Shown in pieces: positions 52,177-63,912 of a stretch of 64,000 bases of DNA. The stretch covers positions 4,960,001-5,024,000 of the forward strand of contig NZ_CP035319.1 in NCBI RefSeq assembly GCF_004328705.1, given 5' to 3'. The position numbers and the translations under genes are program-made. The notes under the pieces were generated by a model, which worked only from the letters and a program-made list of their open reading frames with translations, was not told where the DNA came from and did no database searches. Source of the stretch: Rhodococcus sp. ABRD24 (lineage in GTDB: Bacteria; Actinomycetota; Actinomycetes; Mycobacteriales; Mycobacteriaceae). Position 1 is the first letter of the stretch; each line of letters opens with the position of its first letter.

Positions 52177-52974
52177 TCAGGTGAACTTGAAAGCCTTGGT
52201 TGCGACGAAACCGGACACCAGGGCCCACACCGCCAACACCGTTACACACATCACGTTGATGCTGCCCGTGGTGGCGTCCTCGAGTGCCTGCGCCAGTGCT
52301 CCGGAGGGGATCAGTTGTGCTCCGATCCGCACTCCGTCGTTGATCTGCTCAGCGAAGATCACGCTACCGATACCGGCCATCGCGAACCACAGGATGTTGG
52401 CCAGCGCGAGCACGATCTCGGCGCGCAGCGTGCCGCCGAGCAGCAGGCCCATGGCCGCGAACGTGACGGTCCCGAGCGCGATGACGACCGCGCCGAGGAC
52501 CAGTCCCAGCGCACTCGGGCGCCAGCCGAGAGCGAAGCCGATCGCGCCGAGCAGAACCGACTGCATCGCGACGACGATCACCACCGCCGCGCTCTTACCG
52601 GCGATGATGCCCCACCGCGGCAGGGGTGTGGCACCGAGCCGCTTCAGCGCGCCGTAACGCCGGTCGAAGCCGACGGCGATCGCCTGCCCGGTGAACGCCG
52701 TCGACATGATCGCGACCATCATCACCGCGGGGACGATCGTGTCGACGCGGTCGTCGCCGAGGTTCCCGATCGGAAGCAGTGTGAGTCCGATGAGCAGGGT
52801 GATCGGGATGAACATCGTGATGAGTAACTGCTCGCCGTTGCGGAGCAGCAGCTTCAGCTCGAGGCGCGTCTGCGCGGCGAGCATCCGTGCGGGCGCCGCC
52901 GCCTGGGGGCGCGGCGCGAACGTGCCCTCGGCGAATCGATTGTCGGCCAGCCGCTCGTGGTGCGTCACGCTCAT
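52177..52974 (-). CDS. ABC-2 type transporter permease
   Basis: 265 residues. About six membrane helices typical of ABC-2 exporters, e.g. MFIPITLLIGLTLLPIG, AVVIVVAMQSVLLGAIGFALG, LGLVLGAVVIALGTVTFAAMGLLLGG and VTVLAVWALVSGFVA, with GFDRRYGALKRLGATPLPRW as the coupling region. ATG 52974 overlaps the stop of the ATPase gene (ATGA). Corresponds to Rv1457c. Substrate unknown. Confidence 0.9.
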   Translation of the reverse strand: MSVTHHERLADNRFAEGTFAPRPQAAAPARMLAAQTRLELKLLLRNGEQLLITMFIPITLLIGLTLLPIGNLGDDRVDTIVPAVMMVAIMSTAFTGQAIAVGFDRRYGALKRLGATPLPRWGIIAGKSAAVVIVVAMQSVLLGAIGFALGWRPSALGLVLGAVVIALGTVTFAAMGLLLGGTLRAEIVLALANILWFAMAGIGSVIFAEQINDGVRIGAQLIPSGALAQALEDATTGSINVMCVTVLAVWALVSGFVATKAFKFT

Positions 52975-53927
52975 CCCCTCAGGTCCCGTCCGGTGAGCTC
53001 GAGGAACACGTCCTCGAGGCGGCGCTGGTCCACCCGGATCTCCGTGGCCAGCGCATCCAGTCCGGCGCACCACGACGTGACCGCCGCGACGACGTGCGGG
53101 TCGATGTTGCCGCGGACGACATAATTTCCGGGCGTGCGCTCGCGCACCTGGAAGTCCGCGGGTAGTGCGGCGCGCAGTGGCGCCTGGTCGAGGCCCGGAG
53201 GCGCAACCAGACTCAATTGTCCCTCGGCGCCGGTGCGGGTGACCTCGGACGGCGTGCCTGACGCCACGATCTGTCCATGGTCGATGATGACGAGCTCGTC
53301 AGCCAACTCTTCGGCCTCGTCCATCATGTGTGTGGTCAGCAGGACGCTGACGCCGTCCCGTCGCAGGGCGTCGATCAGTTCCCACACCAGGAGCCGGGCT
53401 TGCGCGTCCAGTCCGGCGGTCGGCTCGTCGAGGAACACCAACTCGGGGCGTCCAACCAAAGCGCATGCGAGTGCCAGACGTTGCTGCTGCCCACCCGAGA
53501 GCCGCCGGTACGGCGTCCGCCGCGCATCCTGCAGTCCGAGGCAGCGCAGGAGCCACTCGGGCTCGAGCGGATCCGCGGAGTAGGACGCGACGAGGTCGAG
53601 CATTTCCCCTGCCTTGGAGCCCGGGTACGCGCCGCCGCCCTGCAGCATGACGCCGATCCGCGGGCGGAGGGACGCCGAGTCGGCGATGGGATCGAGACCC
53701 AGGACGCGCACCGATCCAGCATCGGGGGAGGCGAAGCCCTCGCACATCTCCACGGTGGTGGTCTTACCCGCGCCATTCGGGCCCAGCAGGGCCAGTACCT
53801 GCGCGGATTCGAGAGTGAGATCGAGTCCGTCGACAGCGCGGACGTCGCCGAACGACTTGACGACCCCCTCGAGGCGGACGGCTGGTTCGCCCTTCTTCAA
53901 CGTCGCTCTCGACGCTCTCACGGTCAC
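52971..53927 (-). CDS. ABC transporter ATP-binding protein
   Basis: 318 residues. Walker A GPNGAGKTT, Q-loop MLQGGGAYP, signature LSGGQQQRLALA, Walker B LVFLDEPTAGLD and H-loop LLTTHMMDEAEEL are intact, followed by a C-terminal accessory domain. It powers the adjacent ABC-2 permease. GTG 53927 overlaps the mptB stop. The block ctaA / permease / ATPase / mptB matches Rv1456c-Rv1459c in order. Confidence 0.94.
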   Translation of the reverse strand: MTVRASRATLKKGEPAVRLEGVVKSFGDVRAVDGLDLTLESAQVLALLGPNGAGKTTTVEMCEGFASPDAGSVRVLGLDPIADSASLRPRIGVMLQGGGAYPGSKAGEMLDLVASYSADPLEPEWLLRCLGLQDARRTPYRRLSGGQQQRLALACALVGRPELVFLDEPTAGLDAQARLLVWELIDALRRDGVSVLLTTHMMDEAEELADELVIIDHGQIVASGTPSEVTRTGAEGQLSLVAPPGLDQAPLRAALPADFQVRERTPGNYVVRGNIDPHVVAAVTSWCAGLDALATEIRVDQRRLEDVFLELTGRDLRG

Positions 53928-55642
53928 GGGGAATCAGCGTAAGCCCCGGGCGGATCCGCTCGGACCGGCGCCCCGGGCTGGCGACGCCACGGCAGGCGGT
54001 TCCGCGTCAGGAAGATGAGGAGAATGCTGACGACCACGGTCGCGATTGCGGCCTGGACGATCATGAACGGCTCGTATTCGGCGCCGTTGGGCATGAGGAT
54101 GACGCACACCACCGACGAGAAGGCAATGGCAGGGAGGCGGAATACCGGCCGAGTTGCCCACGCCGCCAGCGGAATGACGGCCCACAACAGGTACCACGGC
54201 TGCACGACGGGGAACAGCAGCACGATTGCGCCGAGAGAGACGCCGAGTCCGCCGACCGGGTGGATTCGGCCGACCAGGACCGCGATGAGCATCCTTATCG
54301 CGACGAAGGCAGCGACGATCGACGCGATCGGTCGGGTGAGGCTCAACACGGCGGTGGTGTGATCCCCCAGACCGAGGAGGACACCGGCCAGTCCGGTGCC
54401 GAGCCCCAGCAGGGTCGGAATCGACATCCAACTGCGCACCTCCGTCGCGGTGCTGAGTGTCTGGGTCCAGCCCATACCGAGGCCACTGGCCCCGCTCACG
54501 AAAATGGTCACCACCACGGTGACCGCGCCCAGTAGCAGTGCCGCGGACACCAGCGCCTTGAGATTCGCCCCCCATCTGCGCGCGAGGGCCATCCCGACGA
54601 ATCCGAGCGCGAGCAGCGACGGGATCTTGATCGTCGACGACAACGCGATCAGTGCGGCACCGGCGACAAGCAGTAGCAGGATCCGCCCGCGAATCGGCTG
54701 AGTACTCTCCACGGCCCGCAGCGCGAGCTCGACACCGGCCAACATCAGGCCCAACATGAGGGCCTCGTTGTGGATGCCGGCCACCAGATGGAACAACACG
54801 AGGGGATTGGCGGCGCCGAGCCACAACGCGCTGACGCTCGACACGCCGCAGCGCCGGGCCAGGCGCGGCAGCGCCCACACGATCAAGGCGACGCCGGCCA
54901 GCGCGAGCAGTCGGTGCAGGAAGATGCCGGCCACGATGTTCTCGCCGGTGAGCCACGTGATGCCCTTGCCCATCCACAGGAACAGCGGTCCGTACGGCGC
55001 CGGCGTGCCACGCCAGATCGTCGGAACGGTCCTGGTCAGGACATGATCTACGCCGAGGGCATCGGCCGGCCCGATCGCGTACGGATCGAGTCCGCGGGCG
55101 GCGATCTCGCTCTGCGCAAGATAGGAGTAGACGTCGCGGCTGAACATCGGTGGCGCGAGTGTGAGTGGAATCACCCACAGCAGCAGGGTGCGGTCGAGCT
55201 GCGACCGGCTCAACTGCCGGGGGGCCCGCCCGCCGCGCATGCTGCCGACCGCGAATCTGCCCAGCAGGAGCCAGGCCAGCACGACCATCACGGTGCCCGT
55301 CATGGCCATGGTCAGTGTCGAGCTTCCTGTGCGGGCTGGCAGCCCCAGGAGTCGCAGTCCCTGAACGGGATTCTGCAGTACCGGCTGGGCTCCGGCCCCG
55401 AGCGCGCCGACCGCCATCAGGACCGCACCGGTCGCGCCGAACAGGCGGATTCCGTGCAATTGCCGGACCTCGCGCGCATTGAGGGCGGGGGCCTCGGTCT
55501 CGTCGCCGTGCAGCGTCTCCGCTACCGATGGGTGCGGTGAGCGCGCATCGATCCCGAGGGCGCGCTTGGCGAACGTCGTCGCCTGCCGGACTCGGGATCG
55601 GGCCGGGGCGTCCGACTCGTGATCCATGTTGGTCTGCGGCAC
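53924..55642 (-). CDS. mptB: Alpha-(1->6)-mannopyranosyltransferase MptB (GT-C type)
   Basis: 572 residues, polytopic membrane glycosyltransferase using polyprenyl-phosphomannose. The GT-C catalytic loop SRDVYSYLAQSEIAARGLDPYAIGPADALG is present, followed by IWRGTPAPYGPLFLWMGKGI and about 12-13 membrane helices. MptB starts the mannan core of lipomannan/lipoarabinomannan in Corynebacterium. GTG 55642 fits the leaderless -10 just upstream. Divergent from sufR. Confidence 0.9.
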   Translation of the reverse strand: MPQTNMDHESDAPARSRVRQATTFAKRALGIDARSPHPSVAETLHGDETEAPALNAREVRQLHGIRLFGATGAVLMAVGALGAGAQPVLQNPVQGLRLLGLPARTGSSTLTMAMTGTVMVVLAWLLLGRFAVGSMRGGRAPRQLSRSQLDRTLLLWVIPLTLAPPMFSRDVYSYLAQSEIAARGLDPYAIGPADALGVDHVLTRTVPTIWRGTPAPYGPLFLWMGKGITWLTGENIVAGIFLHRLLALAGVALIVWALPRLARRCGVSSVSALWLGAANPLVLFHLVAGIHNEALMLGLMLAGVELALRAVESTQPIRGRILLLLVAGAALIALSSTIKIPSLLALGFVGMALARRWGANLKALVSAALLLGAVTVVVTIFVSGASGLGMGWTQTLSTATEVRSWMSIPTLLGLGTGLAGVLLGLGDHTTAVLSLTRPIASIVAAFVAIRMLIAVLVGRIHPVGGLGVSLGAIVLLFPVVQPWYLLWAVIPLAAWATRPVFRLPAIAFSSVVCVILMPNGAEYEPFMIVQAAIATVVVSILLIFLTRNRLPWRRQPGAPVRADPPGAYADSP

Positions 55643-55648
55643 AAGGGC

Positions 55649-55654
55649 AGCGTA
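55649..55654 (-). promoter_or_regulatory. -10 hexamer of the leaderless mptB promoter
   Basis: On the minus strand TACGCT (TANNNT) ends six bases before the mptB GTG. No ribosome-binding site is present. Confidence 0.5.
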
Positions 55655-55763
55655 GCGGGGCGAGGAGGCCGGTCCGCTCGGGGTTGATCGCGCGATTGCC
55701 CGGGACTCGAGTGCTGCCTGTTACACAGGGCACCCTTCGTAGACCAGCGCGCGTAATTCCGTC

Positions 55764-55778
55764 ACACTGGTGTTGTGA
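55764..55778. promoter_or_regulatory. SufR operator overlapping the sufR start
   Basis: ACACT-GGTGT-TGTGA is an exact match to ACACT-N5-TGTGA, the inverted repeat known for mycobacterial SufR. It covers the probable -10 (CACACT, 55763-55768) and the GTG at 55775, so binding would shut off the leaderless promoter of the whole suf operon. Confidence 0.75.
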
Positions 55779-56521
55779 AATCGGCAGGGGTGCGACGCGC
55801 GAACGGAGAAGGTGCAGGCCACGTGGCTGTGCCCTCCTCCGCGGGGGTGCCTGCTGCGGGTGCAGCCGGCCCGCAGGAGGGGCAAACCCGGGCAGCCGTT
55901 GTGCAGTTACTGCTCGAGGAAGGGCCGATCTCGGCATCGGATATCGGTGCCCGGCTGGGTCTGAGCGCGGCGGGAGTCCGTCGGCATCTCGACGTGCTCA
56001 TCGACGCGGGTGAGGCGCGGGCCGCGAGTGCCGCCAGCTGGCGGCAGCGGGGTCGTGGCCGTCCCGCGAAGCTGTTCCAGATAACGGCGGCCGGCCGCGG
56101 CAAGCTCGGTCACACCTACGACGACCTGGCCGGTGCTGCGATGAGGCAGCTGCGGGAGATCGGCGGAGACGCGGCGATCGAGGATTTCGCCCGCCGCCGG
56201 GTGCAGTCGATCGTCGGTGACGTCACCCCGGTGACCGAGGACAGTCCGGAGGAAGTGGAGTCGACCGCGGAGGAGATCGCCGAGGCATTCACCTCTGCGG
56301 GCTTCGCGGCCTCGATTCGTCCGGTCGGCAACGGGGTGCAGATCTGCCAGCACCACTGCCCGGTGTCGCACGTCGCCGAGGAGTTTCCGGAACTGTGCGA
56401 AGCGGAGCGGTCGGCGTTCGCCGAATTGCTCGGCACCCACGTACAGCGCTTGGCGACCATCGCCAACGGTGACTGCGCCTGTACCACCCACGTTCCGCTC
56501 GCATTACCCCGAAGCAAGTAA
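55775..56521 (+). CDS. sufR: SufR, iron-sulfur-sensing repressor of the suf operon
   Basis: 248 residues. N-terminal winged helix-turn-helix (AVVQLLLEEGPISASDIGARLGLSAAGVRRHLDVLIDAGE), C-terminal cluster region with Cys191 and Cys195 (CQHHCPVSH), Cys208 (LCEAE) and Cys234/Cys236 (GDCACTTH). It senses Fe-S status and represses sufB onward and itself through the operator at its own start. About 40 residues of low-complexity leader precede the HTH. Divergent from mptB. Confidence 0.94.
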   Translation: MKSAGVRRANGEGAGHVAVPSSAGVPAAGAAGPQEGQTRAAVVQLLLEEGPISASDIGARLGLSAAGVRRHLDVLIDAGEARAASAASWRQRGRGRPAKLFQITAAGRGKLGHTYDDLAGAAMRQLREIGGDAAIEDFARRRVQSIVGDVTPVTEDSPEEVESTAEEIAEAFTSAGFAASIRPVGNGVQICQHHCPVSHVAEEFPELCEAERSAFAELLGTHVQRLATIANGDCACTTHVPLALPRSK

Positions 56522-56584
56522 GAAGTACTCCCCGCCGGTGCCCAGCTCACATCGGTACGTAACAAGACTCCGGAAGGAGCTCGC

Positions 56585-58030
56585 ATGACCGTCACATCAG
56601 ACCAGGTGACATCCGAGACGCCCCTCACTCAGGACGAGACGATCGCCTCGCTGGGCCATTACGGCTACGGCTGGTCGGACTCGGACGTCGCTGGTGCCAG
56701 CGCGCAGCGAGGGCTGTCCGAGGCCGTCGTGCGGGACATCTCCGCGAAGAAGGACGAGCCCGAGTGGATGCTCGACATCCGACTCAAGGCGCTCAAGACC
56801 TTCGACAAGAAGCCGATGCCGCACTGGGGTTCGAACCTCGACGGCATCGACTTCGACAACATCAAGTACTTCGTGCGCTCGAGCGAGAAGCAGGCCGAGA
56901 GCTGGGAGGACCTGCCCGAGGACATCAAGAACACGTACGACAGGCTCGGCATCCCGGAGGCAGAGAAGCAGCGCCTCGTCGCCGGAGTCGCGGCGCAGTA
57001 CGAGTCCGAGGTCGTCTACCACTCGATCCGTGAGGATCTCGAGGCGCAGGGCGTGATCTTCCTCGACACCGACACCGGTCTGCGTGAGCACCCGGAGATC
57101 TTCAAGGAGTACTTCGGCTCGGTCATCCCCGCCGGCGACAACAAGTTCTCCGCGCTGAACACCGCCGTCTGGTCCGGCGGCTCGTTCATCTACGTTCCGC
57201 CGGGTGTGAAGGTCGACATCCCGCTGCAGGCCTACTTCCGGATCAACACCGAGAACATGGGCCAGTTCGAGCGGACCCTGATCATTGTCGACGAGGGCGC
57301 CTCCGTGCACTACGTCGAGGGCTGCACCGCGCCGATCTACAAGTCCGATTCGCTGCACTCCGCTGTCGTCGAGATCATCGTCAAGAAGGGCGGCCACTGC
57401 CGCTACACGACGATCCAGAACTGGTCCAACAATGTCTACAACCTCGTGACCAAGCGCACCAAGGTCGACGCGGGTGGATCGATGGAGTGGATCGACGGCA
57501 ACATCGGCTCCAAGGTGACGATGAAGTACCCGGCCGTGTGGATGATGGGCGAGTACGCGCGCGGTGAGGTTCTCTCCGTCGCGTTCGCCGGCGAGGGCCA
57601 GCACCAGGACACCGGTGCGAAGATGCTGCACCTGGCGCCGCACACGTCGTCGACCATCGTGAGCAAGTCGGTCGCCCGTGGTGGCGGTCGCGCGTCCTAC
57701 CGTGGCCTGGTCCAGGTGAACAAGGGCGCGTACGGGTCGAAGGCGACCGTCAAGTGCGACGCCCTGCTGGTCGACCAGATCAGCCGCTCGGACACCTACC
57801 CGTACGTCGACGTCCGCGAGGACGACGTGACGATGGGTCACGAGGCCACGGTGTCGAAGGTCAGTGACGACCAGCTGTTCTACCTCATGAGCCGCGGGCT
57901 GACCGAGGACGAGGCCATGGCCACGGTGGTGCGCGGGTTCGTCGAGCCCATCGCCAAGGAGCTGCCGATGGAGTACGCCCTCGAGCTCAACCGCCTGATC
58001 GAACTGCAGATGGAAGGGGCCGTGGGCTAG
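56585..58030 (+). CDS. sufB: Fe-S cluster assembly scaffold SufB
   Basis: 481 residues, ATG 56585 after GAAGGAG. Part of the SufBC2D scaffold on which clusters are built. LGHYGYGW near the N-terminus, [49 protein letters not shown] and [41 protein letters not shown] are conserved. The coding sequence is continuous: no intein, unlike the M. tuberculosis homologue. Stop overlaps the sufD GTG. Confidence 0.96.
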   Translation: MTVTSDQVTSETPLTQDETIASLGHYGYGWSDSDVAGASAQRGLSEAVVRDISAKKDEPEWMLDIRLKALKTFDKKPMPHWGSNLDGIDFDNIKYFVRSSEKQAESWEDLPEDIKNTYDRLGIPEAEKQRLVAGVAAQYESEVVYHSIREDLEAQGVIFLDTDTGLREHPEIFKEYFGSVIPAGDNKFSALNTAVWSGGSFIYVPPGVKVDIPLQAYFRINTENMGQFERTLIIVDEGASVHYVEGCTAPIYKSDSLHSAVVEIIVKKGGHCRYTTIQNWSNNVYNLVTKRTKVDAGGSMEWIDGNIGSKVTMKYPAVWMMGEYARGEVLSVAFAGEGQHQDTGAKMLHLAPHTSSTIVSKSVARGGGRASYRGLVQVNKGAYGSKATVKCDALLVDQISRSDTYPYVDVREDDVTMGHEATVSKVSDDQLFYLMSRGLTEDEAMATVVRGFVEPIAKELPMEYALELNRLIELQMEGAVG

Positions 58031-59337
58031 TGACGAGCGAAGCGACGAGAGAAGTGGTGCCTAGCACCCCCGTGGCGGGAGTACAGGGCGCGGCGGCCGG
58101 CGAGAACGTCGTCCCCGCAACCAACGCGCAGGCGGTGCCTGCCACCAACGCGCAGCCGGTGCCTGCCACCAACAAGGGCGAGGTCTTCACCTCGTTCGAC
58201 GTGAACGCGTTCGAGGTCCCCGCGGGCCGTGACGAGGCGTGGCGGTTCACCCCGCTGCGCCGGCTACGCGGTCTACACGACGGCACCGCAGCTGCAGCAG
58301 CGTTGCGGGGTACCGCGACTGTCGAGGTCACCGGCGGCGACGCGACCGTCGAAACCGTGGGACGCGACGACGCCCGCCTCGGCGAAGGTGGTGTTCCGTT
58401 CGACCGTGTTGCCGCTCAGGCGTACACGTCGTTCGAGACGGCGACCGTCGTGACCGTCGGCCGTGAGACCGAGATTGCGGAGCCGATCAACATCGTCGTC
58501 ACCGGTCCCGGTGCGGGGAAGGTGGCGTTCGGGCACCTGCAGATCAGGCTCGAGGAGTTCGCCAAGGCGACGATCGTGCTCGATCAGAAGGGCAGCGGAA
58601 CCTACGCGGAGAACGTCGAGTTCGTGCTCGGCGACAGTTCTTCTCTGACTGTCGTCGCGGTGCAGGACTGGGCCGACGACGCCGTACACGCCGCCGCGCA
58701 CCACGCGCTACTCGGCCGTGACGCGGTACTCCGGCACACCTCGGTGACCCTTGGCGGCGACCTCGTCCGCATCACCCCGACGGTCAAGTACGCCGGCCCC
58801 GGTGGCGACGCGGAGATGCTCGGCCTGTACTTCGCCGACGCCGGCCAGCACTTCGAGCAGCGCCTGCTGGTCGACCACTCACAGCCGCACTGCAAGTCCC
58901 ACGTCGTGTACAAGGGTGCGCTGCAGGGCGATCCGGCAGCGCTCGGTGCTCACTCCGCGGGCTCCGGTCGTTCCGGCAAGCCCGAGGCGCACACCGTGTG
59001 GATCGGCGACGTGCTGATCCGCGCGGAGGCGGAGGGTACCGAGACCTTCGAGCTCAACCGGAACCTGCTGCTCACCGATGGTGCGCGCGCCGACTCGGTG
59101 CCGAACCTCGAGATCGAGACCGGTGAGATCGTCGGTGCCGGGCACGCCAGCGCTACGGGACGATTCGATGACGAGCAGCTGTTCTACCTGCGGGCCCGGG
59201 GTATTCCCGAGGATCAGGCGAGACGGTTGGTCGTGCGTGGGTTCTTCCACGAGATCATCAACCGCATCGCCGTCCCCGAGCTGCGCGAGCGGCTCGAGGC
59301 CGCAGTCGAGGCCGAACTCGCCGCCGTCGGCGTCTGA
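58030..59337 (+). CDS. sufD: Fe-S cluster assembly protein SufD
   Basis: 435 residues. SufB paralogue and scaffold partner. FTSFDVNAFEVPAGRDEAWRFTPLRRLRGLHDG begins the conserved part at about residue 54; the C-terminal SATGRFDDEQLFYLRARGIPEDQARRLVVRGFFHEII matches the family. The N-terminus carries an unusual three-copy octapeptide repeat. GTG 58030 uses the last base of the sufB stop. Confidence 0.95.
   Translation: MTSEATREVVPSTPVAGVQGAAAGENVVPATNAQAVPATNAQPVPATNKGEVFTSFDVNAFEVPAGRDEAWRFTPLRRLRGLHDGTAAAAALRGTATVEVTGGDATVETVGRDDARLGEGGVPFDRVAAQAYTSFETATVVTVGRETEIAEPINIVVTGPGAGKVAFGHLQIRLEEFAKATIVLDQKGSGTYAENVEFVLGDSSSLTVVAVQDWADDAVHAAAHHALLGRDAVLRHTSVTLGGDLVRITPTVKYAGPGGDAEMLGLYFADAGQHFEQRLLVDHSQPHCKSHVVYKGALQGDPAALGAHSAGSGRSGKPEAHTVWIGDVLIRAEAEGTETFELNRNLLLTDGARADSVPNLEIETGEIVGAGHASATGRFDDEQLFYLRARGIPEDQARRLVVRGFFHEIINRIAVPELRERLEAAVEAELAAVGV
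58111..58176 (+). repeat. 24-base tandem repeat within sufD (VPATNxxx octapeptide)
   Basis: Units start at 58111, 58135 and 58159 and encode VPATNAQA, VPATNAQP and VPATNK. The last two DNA copies are nearly identical, the first diverged. The tract forms a flexible linker ahead of the SufD fold and may vary in copy number between strains. Confidence 0.85.
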
Positions 59338-59391
59338 CCCGGTTCCCGGCCTTTCCATCGAAACTTCGCCGATACCCTCATAGGAAATCGA

Positions 59392-61485
<2,094 letters not shown>

Positions 61486-61487
61486 GC

Positions 61488-62009
61488 GTGCGTCTGGAGC
61501 AGATGTACCAGGAAGTGATCCTGGACCACTACAAGCACCCGCTGGGCCGCGGGCTGCGCGACCCGTTCGGCGCCGAGGTGCACCACGTGAACCCCACGTG
61601 CGGCGACGAGATCACGCTGCGTGTGCAGTTGGCCCCCGGCGAGGGAGACGTCCCGGTCGTTGCGGACATCTCCTATGACGGGCAGGGCTGTTCGATCAGC
61701 CAGGCATCGACGTCGGTGCTGTTCGACCAGGTCGTCGGAATGCCACTCGACGCCGCATTGAAGACCGTGGACGCGTTCAGCGAGATGGTGAGCAGTCGCG
61801 GCACCGTCGAGGGCGACGAGGACGTGCTCGGCGACGGCATCGCCTTTGCCGGCGTGTCGAAGTATCCGGCGCGCGTGAAGTGCGCGTTGCTGGGATGGAT
61901 GGCTTTCAAGGATGCCGTTGTTCGAATAGTCGACGGAACATCAGTCGACATCGACCCAGTGGACGGCACACCCGATGAGCTTGCTCGAAGCGGAGGACGG
62001 AAATCATGA
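61488..62009 (+). CDS. sufU: SufU, zinc-dependent sulfurtransferase
   Basis: 173 residues. The three conserved cysteines are Cys38 (NPTCGDE), Cys68 (GQGCSIS) and Cys132 (RVKCALLGW), with the SufU-type insert between the second and third. Accepts sulfur from SufS. Starts YQEVILDHYKHPLGRG. GTG 61488; stop overlaps the next ATG (ATGA). Confidence 0.95.
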   Translation: MRLEQMYQEVILDHYKHPLGRGLRDPFGAEVHHVNPTCGDEITLRVQLAPGEGDVPVVADISYDGQGCSISQASTSVLFDQVVGMPLDAALKTVDAFSEMVSSRGTVEGDEDVLGDGIAFAGVSKYPARVKCALLGWMAFKDAVVRIVDGTSVDIDPVDGTPDELARSGGRKS

Positions 62010-62422
62010 CCGAGACCCAGGCCGAGAATCAGACCGAGGCGGTTCAGACTGAATCGGCGCAGGCCGCCTCGACGGAACCGGCACCCGAGTACGGCACCGG
62101 CATCGATCCGGAGCGTCTCGACGAGCTCGAGGAAGCGATGCGCGACGTCGTCGACCCCGAGCTGGGCATCAACGTCGTCGACCTCGGGCTGGTCTACGGC
62201 TTCACGGTGGACGACGAGGATGTCATCACGCTCGACATGACGCTGACGTCGGCGGCGTGCCCGCTGACCGATGTGATCGAGGAACAGTCCCGTCGCGCTC
62301 TGGTGAGCAGTGGGCTGTGCAGCGAACTCAAGATCAACTGGGTCTGGATGCCGCCGTGGGGCCCGGACAAGATCACCGAGGACGGCCGCGAGCAGCTGCG
62401 CGCGCTCGGCTTCACGGTCTAG
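62006..62422 (+). CDS. SufT/PaaD-like DUF59 protein
   Basis: 138 residues. After a Glu/Gln-rich leader of about 35 residues comes the MIP18/DUF59 fold: LEEAMRDVVDPELGINVVDLGLVYGF, DMTLTSAACPLTD with Cys85 and WVWMPPWGPDKITEDGREQLRALGF. SufT proteins aid Fe-S maturation; Rv1466 is the M. tuberculosis counterpart. Coupled to sufU by ATGA overlap. Confidence 0.93.
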   Translation: MTETQAENQTEAVQTESAQAASTEPAPEYGTGIDPERLDELEEAMRDVVDPELGINVVDLGLVYGFTVDDEDVITLDMTLTSAACPLTDVIEEQSRRALVSSGLCSELKINWVWMPPWGPDKITEDGREQLRALGFTV

Positions 62423-62423
62423 C

Positions 62424-62918
62424 TTGTCGGCCCTGGATTCCCGGGCGCTGACCTATCGCGAGGTCGGTGCCACCGCTGGAATTCTGCCTGCGGGGTACCG
62501 GCATGTGCGTGAATCGATCCGCATCGGACGCGGCGAGGATGTCTTTCTCGCCGCGTCCGACGCGTTGATGCGGTGGGACATCCACCGTGGGGCGGGCCTG
62601 GCCGTCAACGCGGAATCCCCGTCGGCCGCACCGGGAGTGAGCGTCGCGCTGCGCTGGATCGGGTTCACCATCCCGTGCCGGGTGGTCTACGTCGTCGACG
62701 AGCCCGACCGGCGCGGCTTCGCGTACGGGACTCTGACCGGGCATCCGGAGTCGGGGGAGGAGCGGTTCTGCGTCGAACGCGGGCCCGACGGGACCGTCAC
62801 CGCGGTGATCACGGCGTTCTCCCGGCCGGGTCGGTGGTTCACTCGGATCGGCGATCCGGTGGCGCGCGTGGTTCAGGCCCGCATGACCCACCGCTACTTG
62901 GAGGCGTTCACCCGCTGA
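62424..62918 (+). CDS. DUF1990 family protein
   Basis: 164 residues from TTG 62424, one base after the preceding stop. Text such as LTYREVGATAGILPAGYRHVRES, VSVALRWIGFTIPCRVVYVVDEPDRRGFAYGTLTGHPESGEERF and AFSRPGRWFTRIGDPVARVVQARMTHRYLEAF is that of DUF1990, a START-like fold of unknown role. No better start exists nearby; coupling to the suf genes is probable. Convergent with ku with four bases between stops. Confidence 0.85.
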   Translation: MSALDSRALTYREVGATAGILPAGYRHVRESIRIGRGEDVFLAASDALMRWDIHRGAGLAVNAESPSAAPGVSVALRWIGFTIPCRVVYVVDEPDRRGFAYGTLTGHPESGEERFCVERGPDGTVTAVITAFSRPGRWFTRIGDPVARVVQARMTHRYLEAFTR

Positions 62919-62922
62919 GCCG

Positions 62923-63747
62923 TCAGGCCCGTTTCCGGCGCTTCTTGGCGGGTTCTGCTTTGCTGTCCTCGCCGGCGGCCTCGAGACTGCGCTGCAGAGC
63001 TGCCACCAAATCGACGACCTCCGCGTCCTGGCCCACTTCGGCACGTTCGGCGGCGGGAATGACCTTCTCGCCGCTCGCGATCGCGTCGTCGAGGAGTTGC
63101 CGGAGCTCGAGCTGGTACTCGTCGGTGAACTCCGTCGGATCGAAGTCCTCGGCCATACTCTCGACGAGAGTGCCGGCCATCTTCAGCTCCTTCGGCTTGG
63201 GGTCCTCGGCGTCCGCGAGGGAGGGGAACTCGGCGGCCCGAACCTCGTCCGGCCACAGCAGAGTTTGAATCACCAGTACGCCGCCGCGTTCTCGCAGAGC
63301 CGCCAGGCGCGTTTTCTGTCGCAGTGTGAAGTGGACCAGCGCTGTGCGGTCGGTCTCGGCGAGTGTCTTCGCCAGGAGCACGTAGGCCTTCGGGGTCGCC
63401 GAATCCGGTTCCAGGTAGTAGCTGCGCTCGAACAGGATGGGGTCGATCTGGTCGGTCGGGACGAACTGCAGGACCGGGATCTCGTGCTTCTCGGCCGCCG
63501 GAAGCTTGTCGAAGTCCTCGTCGGTGAGGATGACGCGGTCGCCCTCGTCGGAGTCGTAAGCTTTGTCGATATCGGCGAATTGCACCGTTTGGCCGCACTC
63601 GCTGCACACACGGTTGTACTTGATCCGGCCGCCGTCCTTGGCGTGGACCTGGTGAAAGCGGATGTCGTGGTCCTCGGTCGCGGAGTACACCTTGACCGGC
63701 ACATTGACCAGGCCGAACGCGATGGAACCCTTCCAGATTGATCGCAT
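62923..63747 (-). CDS. ku: Ku, DNA double-strand break end-binding protein
   Basis: 274 residues. MRSIWKGSIAFGLVNVPVKVYSATEDHDIRFHQVH is the bacterial Ku start; the core ends at LVESMAEDFDPTEFTDEYQLELRQLLD, followed by a Lys/Arg-rich tail AEPAKKRRKRA that helps DNA binding. Partner ligase LigD is not in the window. ATG 63747; GATAGT seven bases upstream suggests a leaderless start. Confidence 0.95.
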   Translation of the reverse strand: MRSIWKGSIAFGLVNVPVKVYSATEDHDIRFHQVHAKDGGRIKYNRVCSECGQTVQFADIDKAYDSDEGDRVILTDEDFDKLPAAEKHEIPVLQFVPTDQIDPILFERSYYLEPDSATPKAYVLLAKTLAETDRTALVHFTLRQKTRLAALRERGGVLVIQTLLWPDEVRAAEFPSLADAEDPKPKELKMAGTLVESMAEDFDPTEFTDEYQLELRQLLDDAIASGEKVIPAAERAEVGQDAEVVDLVAALQRSLEAAGEDSKAEPAKKRRKRA

Positions 63748-63912
63748 ACACCCCACTATCGTCCAGATCGGGAGGCGGTGTCCGGTCCGCCGAGAAGATC
63801 ATCACCATCTCGATACATTTCGTCGACGACGAGGTGGCCGCTCGGTGACCGCAGGGCGCCTACGGAGAATGCAGGCCGAACGTTGGGACAACAATTGCGA
63901 CAAAGCGCGACA

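Noticed and set aside
56585..58030. Intein in sufB
   Set aside because: The frame aligns end to end with SufB at 481 residues, with no extra block or Hint motifs; M. tuberculosis has one but this gene does not.
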